A DNA stretch of 64,000 bases. It comes from Ferruginibacter sp. Lineage in GTDB: Bacteria; Bacteroidota; Bacteroidia; Chitinophagales; Chitinophagaceae. A model generated the notes under the pieces. That model saw nothing but the letters and a program-made list of their open reading frames with translations. It had not been told where the DNA came from and searched no databases. The stretch lies in contig JAQBNH010000008.1 in assembly GCA_028288705.1 (NCBI GenBank), positions 248,001-312,000 on the forward strand, in the 5' to 3' direction. The position numbers and the translations under genes were made by a program. Below are positions 27,208 to 35,490 of the stretch, piece by piece (positions within the stretch are counted from its first letter, which is position 1; the number at the start of each line of letters is the position of its first letter).

Positions 27208-27304
27208 ATACCCTCCTGTTGCAAATGTTATGCCTTTCGGCTGCCCAGTTTTGAAACAGGCGTTTACAAGGTCAACCGGGAAAATTTATACTCAGTCAGC
27301 TAAG

Positions 27305-30001
27305 CTATGCTGCTGCATGCGGACGCGCGATCGTAAAGTAAAAACGACTTCCTTCTCCGGGTTCAGATTCAACCCAGATTTTCCCATGATGATTATCAAT
27401 AATCTTTCGGCAAATCGCGAGGCCAATGCCCGTACCTGAAAATTCATCGCGGGTATGCAGGCGTTGAAATAAGACAAACACTTTTTCAAAATATTCGGGG
27501 GCAATACCGATGCCGTTATCTTTCACGCAAAATTTCCAGTGATCAGCAAAGGTTTCCGCGCTGATGAGGATTTGCGGTGCTGTATTTTTACGCTGGTATT
27601 TGATCGCGTTCGCAATAAGGTTCTGAAACACTTGTTGTATCGGCGTTTTTGCACCGATAATCACCGGCATGTTCTGCCAGGTGATTGCTGCATTTGTGTC
27701 GCTGATGATATTTTTATTCAGGTGCAACACTTCCTCCATCAGGCTATTGGTATCGATCTCGTCAAAACTATATTGTTGCCTGCCCACTCTTGAATATTCC
27801 AACAAATCAGAGATGATCTTACGCATGCGCGCCGCGCCATCAACTGCGTACCAGATATATTTGCCTGCGGTTTCATCTAATTGCGCCGCATATTTTTTCT
27901 CCAGTAAATTTAAAAACCCTGTCACCATTCGCAGAGGCTCCTGCAGGTCATGCGAAGCGATGTAGGCAAAATGTTCCAGTTCAGAATTTGAGTCCGCAAG
28001 TTCGTTGGCCCGAACATTCAACTGTTCGTTCAGGTTCTTCAGTTCCACTTCACTGTACTTGCTTTCTGTAATATTACGTGCATAACAAGCCACTCCAACG
28101 ATATTGCCTTCGCGGTATATCGGGTTAAAGCTAACGAATGACCATTCCTGACCGGAGCCTGCCAGTTCTGCCGTATAAACTTCCTGTTGAAAAGAGAGGC
28201 CTTCCAGCGCCCTTTTATAAAGCCGCCTCCAGCCTTCAAGATGAACTTCCGGATACATACCGGGAATGATGAGTGCGTCGCCAGGTTTCATGACGATACC
28301 GGTAAGTTGCTTCATCGAATTCATAAAAGCATTGTTGGCAGAGATTAAATTCAAATCTTCATCAACACTCCATATCAGATCTGTTGTACTGTTAATCAAT
28401 ACTTCGCGATGTCCGCGTTCAAAATCTTTTTGCGCCTCTGCCAGGATCCTGTCTGAGATATCCCCGCCTACCGCAAACATGATTTGTGTTTCTTCATCCC
28501 AGCGCGCACTCCATACAATATGCGACATACTGCCATTTTTCCTCAGATGCCTGTTTTCAAAATTCCTGATGTCTTCGCCAGACATAGCTTTGAACAGTAC
28601 TGCCCGTGTTCTGTCCTGGTCTTCTTTGTACAACAGGTCGAAATAATTCATGCCGATCAATTCTTCAGGACGATAGCCCCACATATCGTAACAGGCATTA
28701 TTTATCTGGAGAAAATTTCCATACCGGTCGAACGAACAAATAATATCTATTGAATAATCCAGGATGCGCTGCCTGTCTGCCAGTGTTTGTTTAAGTTCTG
28801 CCTGTGCTTTTCTTTCTTCCGTAATGTCATTGGCGATGCAAAACACACCGATGATCTCATCATGCACGATGATCGGGAGTTGCACCATAATCACATTGAT
28901 CACATCGTTTCCATTTACGAAAATCTGAATTTCATAAGTGGTGGAAACGCCGTTCTTGGCCTTATTAAAATTGGCCAGTGTCTTCTGGAGAGAATCCGGG
29001 TGAACTAACTTTGAGTAATGAACGCCCAAAATATTCTCCAGCGAGAAACCTGCACGTTGGAGGGTAATAGAATTGGCACTGGTAAAATTCCCTTCGAGGT
29101 CCAGAGAAAATACCGCTGAGATATGATGATTAAATAAGGACTGGTAAATCTGTTTACTAACTTCCAGCAATTCGTTAGTTTTTAAAAGTTCGCTTTGCGT
29201 TTTCTTTCGTTCGCTAACGTCCTGGATGATCGTGCTGATACGTTTAACGCCATCTGTATCCGTGAAAAAGGTTGACGAAAATTCTCCCTGAAAAAGTTCC
29301 CCGTTTTTTTTCTTGCCAATCATTTCACCCTGGCAGCGGCCTTCAGCCAGCCTCACCTGTAGCAAAGCCGCCAGTTCGGGAGTGGCTATGGTAACATCTT
29401 TACGGGATAAAGTTACGATCTCCTCCCTTGTATAACCAAAGAGGTCGAGCGCCGTTTTATTTGCAAAATTGATTCGCCCATCAGTTTCTGCGATCAAAAA
29501 AGCATTCAAAGAATTTTCAATGATGGAGCGGTATTTCTCTTCACTTTTCTTAAGCTCGAGTTCCGCTTTTTTTGCCTGCGTAATATCTCTTTTGGAGACA
29601 AATGCCCCGATAATATGACGGGCTTCATCATAAGCAGGTTTATAACGTACAATGATAAATGTATCTATACCCGGAGAGAACGACACTTTCATTTCAGCCT
29701 CAATAATCTCGCCGGCAAAAACTTTCTGATAAGTTTGTCGAAGTTCCTCAGGATCTGAAAATGCATATTTCAGAATTGAATCACCGCGCTTCATCTCTCT
29801 CTTAAATGCCTGTTCGTATTCCTGGGAAAATTGTTCGTTAAAGGTGACGATCCGGAAATCTGTGTCGATGAGAACAAAACTTTCTTCTGTGTTAACCATG
29901 AGCAGTTCGAGCCGCTGTGCCAATGATTGAACAGTAGGACTCGCCGGCTGGGTAAGTATGCCGGTAGGATAATTCTCGTCCATGATGCCCTCGTTTTTCA
30001 T
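27305..30001 (-). CDS. cytoplasmic hybrid-free histidine kinase with five PAS domains
   Basis: 898 residues with no signal peptide or membrane helix. Five PAS/PAC units can be followed at about 30-145, 150-275, 285-400, 410-525 and 535-655. Each starts with a variant of S-x-D-x-I/F-x-x-N (for example FLIAETDGRINFANKTA and IICSFDRYGNFLQINNA). A HisKA dimerisation domain carries the phospho-acceptor in YIASHDLQEPLRM near 690. A HATPase_c domain follows with the N box VFQNLIANAIKYQ, G1 VKDNGIGIAPEYF and G2 GTGIGLAICRKI. No receiver domain or response-regulator gene is adjacent, so it is an orphan kinase. The signal is unknown. A second ATG six codons in (29983) is also possible. Confidence 0.93.
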   Translation of the reverse strand: MKNEGIMDENYPTGILTQPASPTVQSLAQRLELLMVNTEESFVLIDTDFRIVTFNEQFSQEYEQAFKREMKRGDSILKYAFSDPEELRQTYQKVFAGEIIEAEMKVSFSPGIDTFIIVRYKPAYDEARHIIGAFVSKRDITQAKKAELELKKSEEKYRSIIENSLNAFLIAETDGRINFANKTALDLFGYTREEIVTLSRKDVTIATPELAALLQVRLAEGRCQGEMIGKKKNGELFQGEFSSTFFTDTDGVKRISTIIQDVSERKKTQSELLKTNELLEVSKQIYQSLFNHHISAVFSLDLEGNFTSANSITLQRAGFSLENILGVHYSKLVHPDSLQKTLANFNKAKNGVSTTYEIQIFVNGNDVINVIMVQLPIIVHDEIIGVFCIANDITEERKAQAELKQTLADRQRILDYSIDIICSFDRYGNFLQINNACYDMWGYRPEELIGMNYFDLLYKEDQDRTRAVLFKAMSGEDIRNFENRHLRKNGSMSHIVWSARWDEETQIMFAVGGDISDRILAEAQKDFERGHREVLINSTTDLIWSVDEDLNLISANNAFMNSMKQLTGIVMKPGDALIIPGMYPEVHLEGWRRLYKRALEGLSFQQEVYTAELAGSGQEWSFVSFNPIYREGNIVGVACYARNITESKYSEVELKNLNEQLNVRANELADSNSELEHFAYIASHDLQEPLRMVTGFLNLLEKKYAAQLDETAGKYIWYAVDGAARMRKIISDLLEYSRVGRQQYSFDEIDTNSLMEEVLHLNKNIISDTNAAITWQNMPVIIGAKTPIQQVFQNLIANAIKYQRKNTAPQILISAETFADHWKFCVKDNGIGIAPEYFEKVFVLFQRLHTRDEFSGTGIGLAICRKIIDNHHGKIWVESEPGEGSRFYFTIARPHAAA

Positions 30002-30198
30002 AGTTGATATTGGCGCACGACCATTGGTTACTAATTCCGGATGTTGGCGGTGGCCCTGATAAAAATAATCAATATGTAAATAGCTTCTTCTTAAAATTGC
30101 TGTAAAATGTACAGCCGATGGCCACGGAACAATCGATATAATTCCTAGATAACGTCGAAAAAGCCGGTTTATTTGAAATAAATGCCGTGGATGGTCAG

Positions 30199-31575
30199 CT
30201 ATTTACCGATACAAAATTTACTGAAAACATAATCCAGTACTGTTTCGTTGCTAATATCTCCTGTTATTTCTGAAATGTAATGAAGGCAATGGCGAATATT
30301 TAGTGCTAAAAGGTCTCCCGGAACATTATCATTTAACCCATGACGAATATCCTCCAGCGATGTAGCGACTTTTTCTAATGCCTGCTGATGACGGCTGTTG
30401 CTCACGATCACATTTTCTGTAGACAGTTCCTGTTCCACCGTTTCGTTAAACAGCCGCTCTTTGAGAACGTCGATGCCGGTATTGTTTTTCGCCGAGATCT
30501 GCAGGATGTTATTCTTTTCCGCCAGCTCGTCGTTAGGGCCTTTTCGATCCGCTTTGTTGGACAAGAGCATATAGCGAATTCCTTCAGCTTGAAATCTTGC
30601 TGAGATCATGGAAAGTTCTGCGGCATTTGTCTCAGCTGCATCATAAACGTAAAGGACGATGTCGGCAGACTTCATTTTTTCAATGCTGCGCTCCATCCCG
30701 ATCGCCTCGATCTCATCCGTAGTATGGTCGCGGATTCCCGCCGTATCAATCAGGCGGAAAAGAACACCGTCAATATTCAGCACTTCTTCAATGGTATCCC
30801 TCGTCGTGCCCGCGATGGAACTGACAATCGCCCGCTCATCATTCAACAAACTATTCAGTAAAGTTGATTTGCCTGCATTTGGTTTACCGATGATGGCTAC
30901 ACTTACACCGTTCTTTATCACGTTGCCGAGCCGAAAAGAGGCGATGAGTGCATCTGTTTTTTCGACAGCGCTATTAATGAGTTCGTTAAATTTTGTCCGG
31001 TCTGCAAACTCTACATCTTCCTGGCTAAAATCGAGTTCCAGTTCTATCAATGCGCTGAACTGAATCAGGTTTTCGCGCAGGTCTTTTAGCACCGCGCTAA
31101 ATCCGCCGCGAATGTTATGAATGGCAGATCGTTGCGCCGCTTTGGTATTGGATGCTATAAGGTCCGCCACTGCTTCTGCCTGTGTGAGATCCAGTTTACC
31201 TTTCAAAAAAGCGCGTTGGGTAAATTCTCCCGGTTTCGCCATACGTGCACCCTGCCGCATACAGGCATTGATGACTTCCTGCTGAACGAACGGGCTGCCA
31301 TGACAACTGATCTCCACCACGTCTTCGCCTGTGTAGCTTCGTGGCCCTTTAAACAGGGACAGCACCACTTCATCTATCGGATCGCCATTCTCCTGGATCA
31401 GGCCAACATGCAGGCTTGGCGCCGGCTGCGACAGTAAATTTTTGGAAGGGAAAATTGCATTTACGGTTTGAATCGCTTCTGAACCACTGAGCCTGATAAC
31501 CCCGATCGCACCAATGCCCGGTGGCGTTGCCAATGCTACAATCGTATCATCCCAGCCGGAAAGTTTATTTGCCAT
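30199..31575 (-). CDS. mnmE: tRNA modification GTPase MnmE (TrmE)
   Basis: About 459 residues from the ATG at 31575. With MnmG this GTPase makes the cmnm5U34 wobble modification of several tRNAs. The N-terminal tetrahydrofolate-binding domain begins DTIVALATPPGIGAIGVIRL. The G domain shows G1 GKPNAGKST, G3 DTAG and G4 NKAD, and the C-terminus ends in the family motif FCIGK with its conserved Cys. The upstream in-frame ATG at 31590 is rejected because it lies beyond the TATCTTTG promoter element at 31580-31587, which sits four bases before the chosen ATG. mRNA is therefore predicted to be leaderless. Confidence 0.97.
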   Translation of the reverse strand: MANKLSGWDDTIVALATPPGIGAIGVIRLSGSEAIQTVNAIFPSKNLLSQPAPSLHVGLIQENGDPIDEVVLSLFKGPRSYTGEDVVEISCHGSPFVQQEVINACMRQGARMAKPGEFTQRAFLKGKLDLTQAEAVADLIASNTKAAQRSAIHNIRGGFSAVLKDLRENLIQFSALIELELDFSQEDVEFADRTKFNELINSAVEKTDALIASFRLGNVIKNGVSVAIIGKPNAGKSTLLNSLLNDERAIVSSIAGTTRDTIEEVLNIDGVLFRLIDTAGIRDHTTDEIEAIGMERSIEKMKSADIVLYVYDAAETNAAELSMISARFQAEGIRYMLLSNKADRKGPNDELAEKNNILQISAKNNTGIDVLKERLFNETVEQELSTENVIVSNSRHQQALEKVATSLEDIRHGLNDNVPGDLLALNIRHCLHYISEITGDISNETVLDYVFSKFCIGK

Positions 31576-31579
31576 TCCG

Positions 31580-31587
31580 CAAAGATA
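31580..31587 (-). promoter_or_regulatory. mnmE: Bacteroidota -7 element (TATCTTTG) four bases before mnmE ATG
   Basis: Minus-strand TATCTTTG is an exact match to TAnnTTTG, followed by CGGA and then ATG at 31575. With transcription usually starting a few bases after this element, the mRNA should begin at or within a base or two of the start codon. Confidence 0.65.
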
Positions 31588-31629
31588 CAACCGGATAAAA
31601 GGAAATCTGTGTACGCATGGTCTGCGTGG

Positions 31630-32139
31630 TTAGTTCACCACAGCAGCGAGGTCCCGGGCGTCAGGGTTGTCGATATAATATCGTTTGATACCACAGATCT
31701 TCGACTCATCAATAATATCGATCAGGTTGCCGAATGAGGCTTCATTCGTTGGCTTTATGATCAGGCTGCATTCATCAGCACCTCTCGCTTTCAATACAGC
31801 CTGTCTTTTCTTTTGAAGGATATCTCTTAACCCGGAAGCGGCGTAAGTTGTAGTAAGAAAAGGCTTATCTGACGGATTTCCTTCATAATAAAACACCTGG
31901 TTGTTTTTCGCAGCAACGACTGTGATCGCACAACTCTCACAAACAGGATCGTTCTTTGTTCCGTCATCTTTTGGTGAGATAATATTCATCACCTGTGGCT
32001 CTGCCATCGTTGTGGTAAACACAAAAAAAGTGATGAGGAGGAAACCGAGATCCACCATAGGTGTCAGGTCAACACGGGTGCTTTTCTTTACCATCCGTTG
32101 CCCCTTTGTTTTCTTGCTGTTGCTGATGATTTCTGCCAT
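31630..32139 (-). CDS. ExbD/TolR family biopolymer transport protein (third copy)
   Basis: 169 residues. A short basic N-terminus is followed by a single membrane helix with the functional Asp in the family start RVDLTPMVDLGFLLITFFVFT. Then comes a periplasmic domain (IISPKDDGT ... IDIIDESKI). ExbD works with ExbB to use the proton gradient for energising TonB at the inner membrane. It is the last gene of the cluster and is separated from tonB by a hairpin terminator, so it is probably expressed at a lower or different level. It contains two cysteines (CESC) that the other two ExbD copies lack. Confidence 0.92.
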   Translation of the reverse strand: MAEIISNSKKTKGQRMVKKSTRVDLTPMVDLGFLLITFFVFTTTMAEPQVMNIISPKDDGTKNDPVCESCAITVVAAKNNQVFYYEGNPSDKPFLTTTYAASGLRDILQKKRQAVLKARGADECSLIIKPTNEASFGNLIDIIDESKICGIKRYYIDNPDARDLAAVVN

Positions 32140-32179
32140 ACAATTAGTTTTCTTTGAGATTCAGCAGCCAATAATTTCC

Positions 32180-32206
32180 ATAAAAAAACCTCCCGGTTGG
32201 GAGGTC
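32180..32206 (-). terminator. intrinsic terminator between tonB and the third exbD
   Basis: On the minus strand the transcript reads ACCTCCC-AACC-GGGAGGT followed by a run of seven T residues. The perfect GC-rich stem and U-tract sit 20 bases after the tonB stop, inside the exb gene cluster. Confidence 0.85.
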
Positions 32207-32226
32207 TCAAATATGCTTTTTGTTGT

Positions 32227-33060
32227 TTAGTTTTCTGCAACCACGAATGTGATTGGCTGACGGCGATAGGCATTTACGTTCCGGCCATTTTGAAGGGCTG
32301 GCGTCCATTTCGGGCCTTTTTTTATCACCTTCATTGCTTCAGCTTCCATGCCATAACCGAATTTTGTTTCGGCAACTACATCACTGATAGAACCATCACG
32401 GCTCACGATAAACCGAACGATAACTGTATAAGTTCCTTCCGGTGCACCATTATCAATTGGTGTGTTTGCATCCAGGTTTTTAGTGAGGAAGTTTCTCCAG
32501 GCACCATTACCGCCAGGAAATTCCGCTTCATTTTCCACCTTCGTGAAAACCTTATTTTCGTCATCATTTGTTTTTGGAACTTCAACCACTTGTGTTCCTT
32601 TATCTTCTACCGGCGCCTGTACAATTTGCGTTGTATTATCTGTTTCCACAGTTTTTGTACTGATCACCTGTTCTTCCTTGATCTCTTCGATCTTTTCATC
32701 AGGTTTCACCTCTTCATCCTTAACGATTTTAGGAGGTGTGAATTTCACCTGGTTGATTTCAGGTGGTGGCGGTGGTGTTGGAGGCGGTGGTGGAGGTGGC
32801 GGTGGTGGTGGTTCATCTTTCTTGATCTCCGCCATTTGTGTATCCACAACGTCCAGTTTGTCGTTGTCATTATTCCTGTTCATCAGGTTGGAAGCGATCG
32901 TACCTAAGAAAAGCAGCAGGATAAAAGATCCTGTTACAATCATAGCCTTCTTAATCCTTGAGTTGTAAGTCTTTCTCAAATCGTAAGCGCCATAGGTCTT
33001 ATTCTTTCCTTCGAAGATGATATCAAGAATGTCAGCGTTTAAAATTTTATTTGCTTCCAT
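32227..33060 (-). CDS. tonB: energy transducer TonB
   Basis: 277 residues. The N-terminal cytoplasmic part holds the Bacteroidota motif LDIIFEGKNKTYGAYDLRK, followed by one membrane helix (MIVTGSFILLLFLGTIASNL, ~39-58). A proline stretch of ten or more consecutive Pro (about residue 84-100, PPPPPPPTPPPPPE) spans the periplasm. An acidic, low-complexity linker precedes a C-terminal TonB domain at ~180-277 (EFPGGNGAWRNFLTKNL, SDVVAETKFGYGMEAEA). It couples ExbB/ExbD to TonB-dependent outer-membrane receptors. Shares its N-terminal motif with the second TonB gene at 54983-55816. Followed by a terminator. Confidence 0.93.
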   Translation of the reverse strand: MEANKILNADILDIIFEGKNKTYGAYDLRKTYNSRIKKAMIVTGSFILLLFLGTIASNLMNRNNDNDKLDVVDTQMAEIKKDEPPPPPPPPPPPTPPPPPEINQVKFTPPKIVKDEEVKPDEKIEEIKEEQVISTKTVETDNTTQIVQAPVEDKGTQVVEVPKTNDDENKVFTKVENEAEFPGGNGAWRNFLTKNLDANTPIDNGAPEGTYTVIVRFIVSRDGSISDVVAETKFGYGMEAEAMKVIKKGPKWTPALQNGRNVNAYRRQPITFVVAEN

Positions 33061-33109
33061 TGTAATCTCTTTGTTTAATTAGATTCAGAACTAACGATAA
33101 TTCCACAAA

Positions 33110-33658
33110 TTATTTCACACCATTTGCTGTTTCTGTTTGCTGGATCATCAACTCTTCCGTTGGTGTCATATCCACTTCAGCATAGTGGCCTGGTGGAACA
33201 GCAGAAATCGTCATTTCGTCCAAAATATCAATCGCATTTTTAAAAGTCGAATTCTTATCAGACTTAATGATGTACATCAAATCATCAATTGGAGTCGCTT
33301 TCCTTTTTTCATTGATCAGGTTGCGGATATCTTTGAAAGTGGTGCTTTTAAACTGCTCACTTAATTTATCTGCTTCCAGCTGGCCGTAATAATAATACAC
33401 CTGGTTTCCTTTACCAAGGAGAATCGTCATCGCACCTGAATTTTTCACTTTCAGCTGCTGATTCGGATCATCCTTTGGCTCGTTCATATTCATGGCCGTT
33501 GACTGGCTCATGGTTGTTGTAAATACGAAGAACGTGATCAGCAGGAAACCCAGATCTACCATTGGGGTAAGATCTACGCGGGTAGATAATTTTTTTCCTT
33601 TTTTAACGCCGGGGCCTTTCTTATGACCGCCACCCGACGAGGTATCCATCTCTGCCAT
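33110..33658 (-). CDS. ExbD/TolR family biopolymer transport protein (second copy)
   Basis: 182 residues. A Gly/Lys-rich N-terminus (SSGGGHKKGPGVKKGKK) precedes the helix with the same RVDLTPMVDLGFLLITFFVFT core as the third ExbD, including the essential membrane Asp. A periplasmic domain follows (NAIDILDEMTISAV). The near-identity of the membrane helix with the third copy suggests a duplication within this locus. It lies between the first exbD (28-base gap) and tonB (49-base gap). Confidence 0.92.
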   Translation of the reverse strand: MAEMDTSSGGGHKKGPGVKKGKKLSTRVDLTPMVDLGFLLITFFVFTTTMSQSTAMNMNEPKDDPNQQLKVKNSGAMTILLGKGNQVYYYYGQLEADKLSEQFKSTTFKDIRNLINEKRKATPIDDLMYIIKSDKNSTFKNAIDILDEMTISAVPPGHYAEVDMTPTEELMIQQTETANGVK

Positions 33659-33686
33659 GGTACTTATTTTTTTTAATAATGATCAA

Positions 33687-34337
33687 TTACTTAGACGCGG
33701 CTGCTGTTTTAGCCAATTCCGATCCGGGAGGAGGTGCCTGCCCGTTTGTAACGATCCTGAATTTGTAAATATCATTCTTCTTAAAAGCCTGTTTGATATT
33801 TTTAAAAGCAGGATACAGAGCGTTGTTATCTCCTTTCACCAGCAACATTTTCTCCAATGCTTTCTGGTCGCCGCCGGCATAAACGTTCGTAACGCTACGC
33901 AGCCAGTCTACCATTTCATTATTGGTACTGTCTGTAGGAATTCCTTCCATTTTATCAGCAGGAATTTCTTTCGCCAGTGCCAGTGAACCTTTAATCTTGT
34001 TTAATGGCAAGCCAATAAATTGTTGCTTATTCCATTTAGCAAGTTCTGCAGGAGAAAGGCCTAAACCTTTCGCATCGTTGATATTTTTGAGGATATCTGA
34101 TTTTTTTGTCTCATCACCCAGCATTAAAAATGTTCTGCCATCTTTAATAAGTGTGATCAGGATCGCATTATCAGGAGCTACCTGTGAGGCTACAGAAGAA
34201 GGCGGTGTTACCGTCAATACTTCCGGTGGCTTTTGTTTTGTCGCCAATATAAAAAAGGATAACAACAGGAAAGCCACATCACACATCGCCGTCATGTCAA
34301 CGGTCGTGCTCTTCCGTGGTATTTTAACTTTTGGCAT
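33687..34337 (-). CDS. ExbD/TolR family biopolymer transport protein (first copy)
   Basis: 216 residues, longer than the other two copies. The membrane helix is divergent: VDMTAMCDVAFLLLSFFILAT, still with the key Asp before the hydrophobic run. The periplasmic part is about 180 residues and includes an extra region (KDGRTFLMLGDETKKSDIL) before the C-terminal segment (YKFRIVTNGQAPPPGSE). In Bacteroidota, two unequal ExbD proteins commonly follow one ExbB. The gene lies 57 bases after exbB. Confidence 0.92.
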   Translation of the reverse strand: MPKVKIPRKSTTVDMTAMCDVAFLLLSFFILATKQKPPEVLTVTPPSSVASQVAPDNAILITLIKDGRTFLMLGDETKKSDILKNINDAKGLGLSPAELAKWNKQQFIGLPLNKIKGSLALAKEIPADKMEGIPTDSTNNEMVDWLRSVTNVYAGGDQKALEKMLLVKGDNNALYPAFKNIKQAFKKNDIYKFRIVTNGQAPPPGSELAKTAAASK

Positions 34338-34394
34338 TCTGTTTATTTTTTATGATTGTTACTTTAAGATGCAAACCTTTGTTCCTTCCATACA

Positions 34395-35255
34395 TTATTT
34401 GTACAGGGAAGCAAAAGATTGTGTTAAAGTAAAACCAGACTCATCAATACCGTAGGTGATACCGTCGATCCTTGTTGTAAAGATGTTGTAGAAAATGATC
34501 GCAAATGCAGATGTACCAATACCCAGAGCAGTGTTGTACAGGGCTTCAGAGATACCTTGTGATAATTTACCTGCAGCAGCACCACCGCCACTATCTTCAC
34601 CCAATGCAGAGAAAGAACGGATCATTCCCATTACCGTACCTAACAGACCCAACAGGGTTGCAACCGATGCGATAGTAGAAAGGAATACCAGGTTTTTTTC
34701 CAGCATAGGTAATTCCAGTGAAGTTGCTTCTTCCACTTCTTTCTGAATCGCCAGTACTTTTTGTTCTGTACTTAATTCTGTGTCAGTGATCATTTCTTTG
34801 TAACGGAAAAGACCAGCTTTCATAACATTACCAACTGAACCTTTTTGTTTGTCGCATTCTGCCAGGGCAGCATCAACATTTTTATTGGCAAGATGATATT
34901 GTACTTTACGTACGAAATCTGCATTGCTTGCAGTTCCTGCAGCCTTAGAGATAGTAAGAAAACGCTCAACGATGAACGTTAATACAGTCAGCAAACAACC
35001 GATAAGTACCGGTACAATGATACCACCTTCATACATTTTCGGGAAAATACCTGCCTTCGGCCCCTGATGGCTTGGCCAGAACCATCCTGTTCCTGGTTGA
35101 TTAAAGTTTGATTCTGCACCCATTACGAACCGCCAAATCACATAACCGATAATAACGCAAAGCAGCGGCGCTAACCATGAAATGGAATTACCCGATTTTT
35201 TTACCTGAACTGAGGTTACTGGTTTTACTGTTGCAGTTGGTCTTGTCTCTGCCAT
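34395..35255 (-). CDS. exbB: MotA/TolQ/ExbB proton channel family protein
   Basis: About 286 residues from the ATG at 35255 (MAETRPTATV); the ATG three codons upstream is less likely. Hydrophobic segments occur near 27-48, ~80-100, ~190-215 and ~235-260. The MotA/TolQ core includes TLLGLLGTVMGMIRSF and the segment AEALYNTALG-like ISEALYNTALGIGTSA. It forms the inner-membrane proton channel with ExbD and energises TonB. The N-terminal extension before the first helix is longer than in E. coli ExbB. First gene of the exbB-exbD-exbD-tonB-exbD cluster. The 235 bases upstream hold no gene; I see no exact -7 element there. Confidence 0.93.
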   Translation of the reverse strand: MAETRPTATVKPVTSVQVKKSGNSISWLAPLLCVIIGYVIWRFVMGAESNFNQPGTGWFWPSHQGPKAGIFPKMYEGGIIVPVLIGCLLTVLTFIVERFLTISKAAGTASNADFVRKVQYHLANKNVDAALAECDKQKGSVGNVMKAGLFRYKEMITDTELSTEQKVLAIQKEVEEATSLELPMLEKNLVFLSTIASVATLLGLLGTVMGMIRSFSALGEDSGGGAAAGKLSQGISEALYNTALGIGTSAFAIIFYNIFTTRIDGITYGIDESGFTLTQSFASLYK

Positions 35256-35490
35256 AAAAGTCAATTTTTAGAAAGTGAAAATTTTAATTTCTTTTTGTTT
35301 TTAAATTTTGATAACACAATGCTAAGAAAAAATGAAATACTATTCTTTATTTTCCCGGGTAAAATTAAACGGAACGCACAAGTTAATGAAATAATCGAAA
35401 GCAAACGATGGATAAAACTAAATTTTATTTCCCTTTCGCCATGTTTTTTTTGATAATTTCTTAACGATGAAACGCGCCTTTTTCCTGGGG

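Noticed and set aside
30118..30273. A plus-strand frame starting ATG GCC ACG GAA with an in-frame TAA after seven codons and then an open, protein-like stretch running into the mnmE 3' end.
   Set aside because: It could be a decayed gene fragment, but it is short, mostly antisense to mnmE after 30199, and I recognise no family.
31612..31626. Small inverted repeat ACGCA/TGCGT after the third exbD.
   Set aside because: Five-base stem without a U-tract on the minus strand; likely chance.
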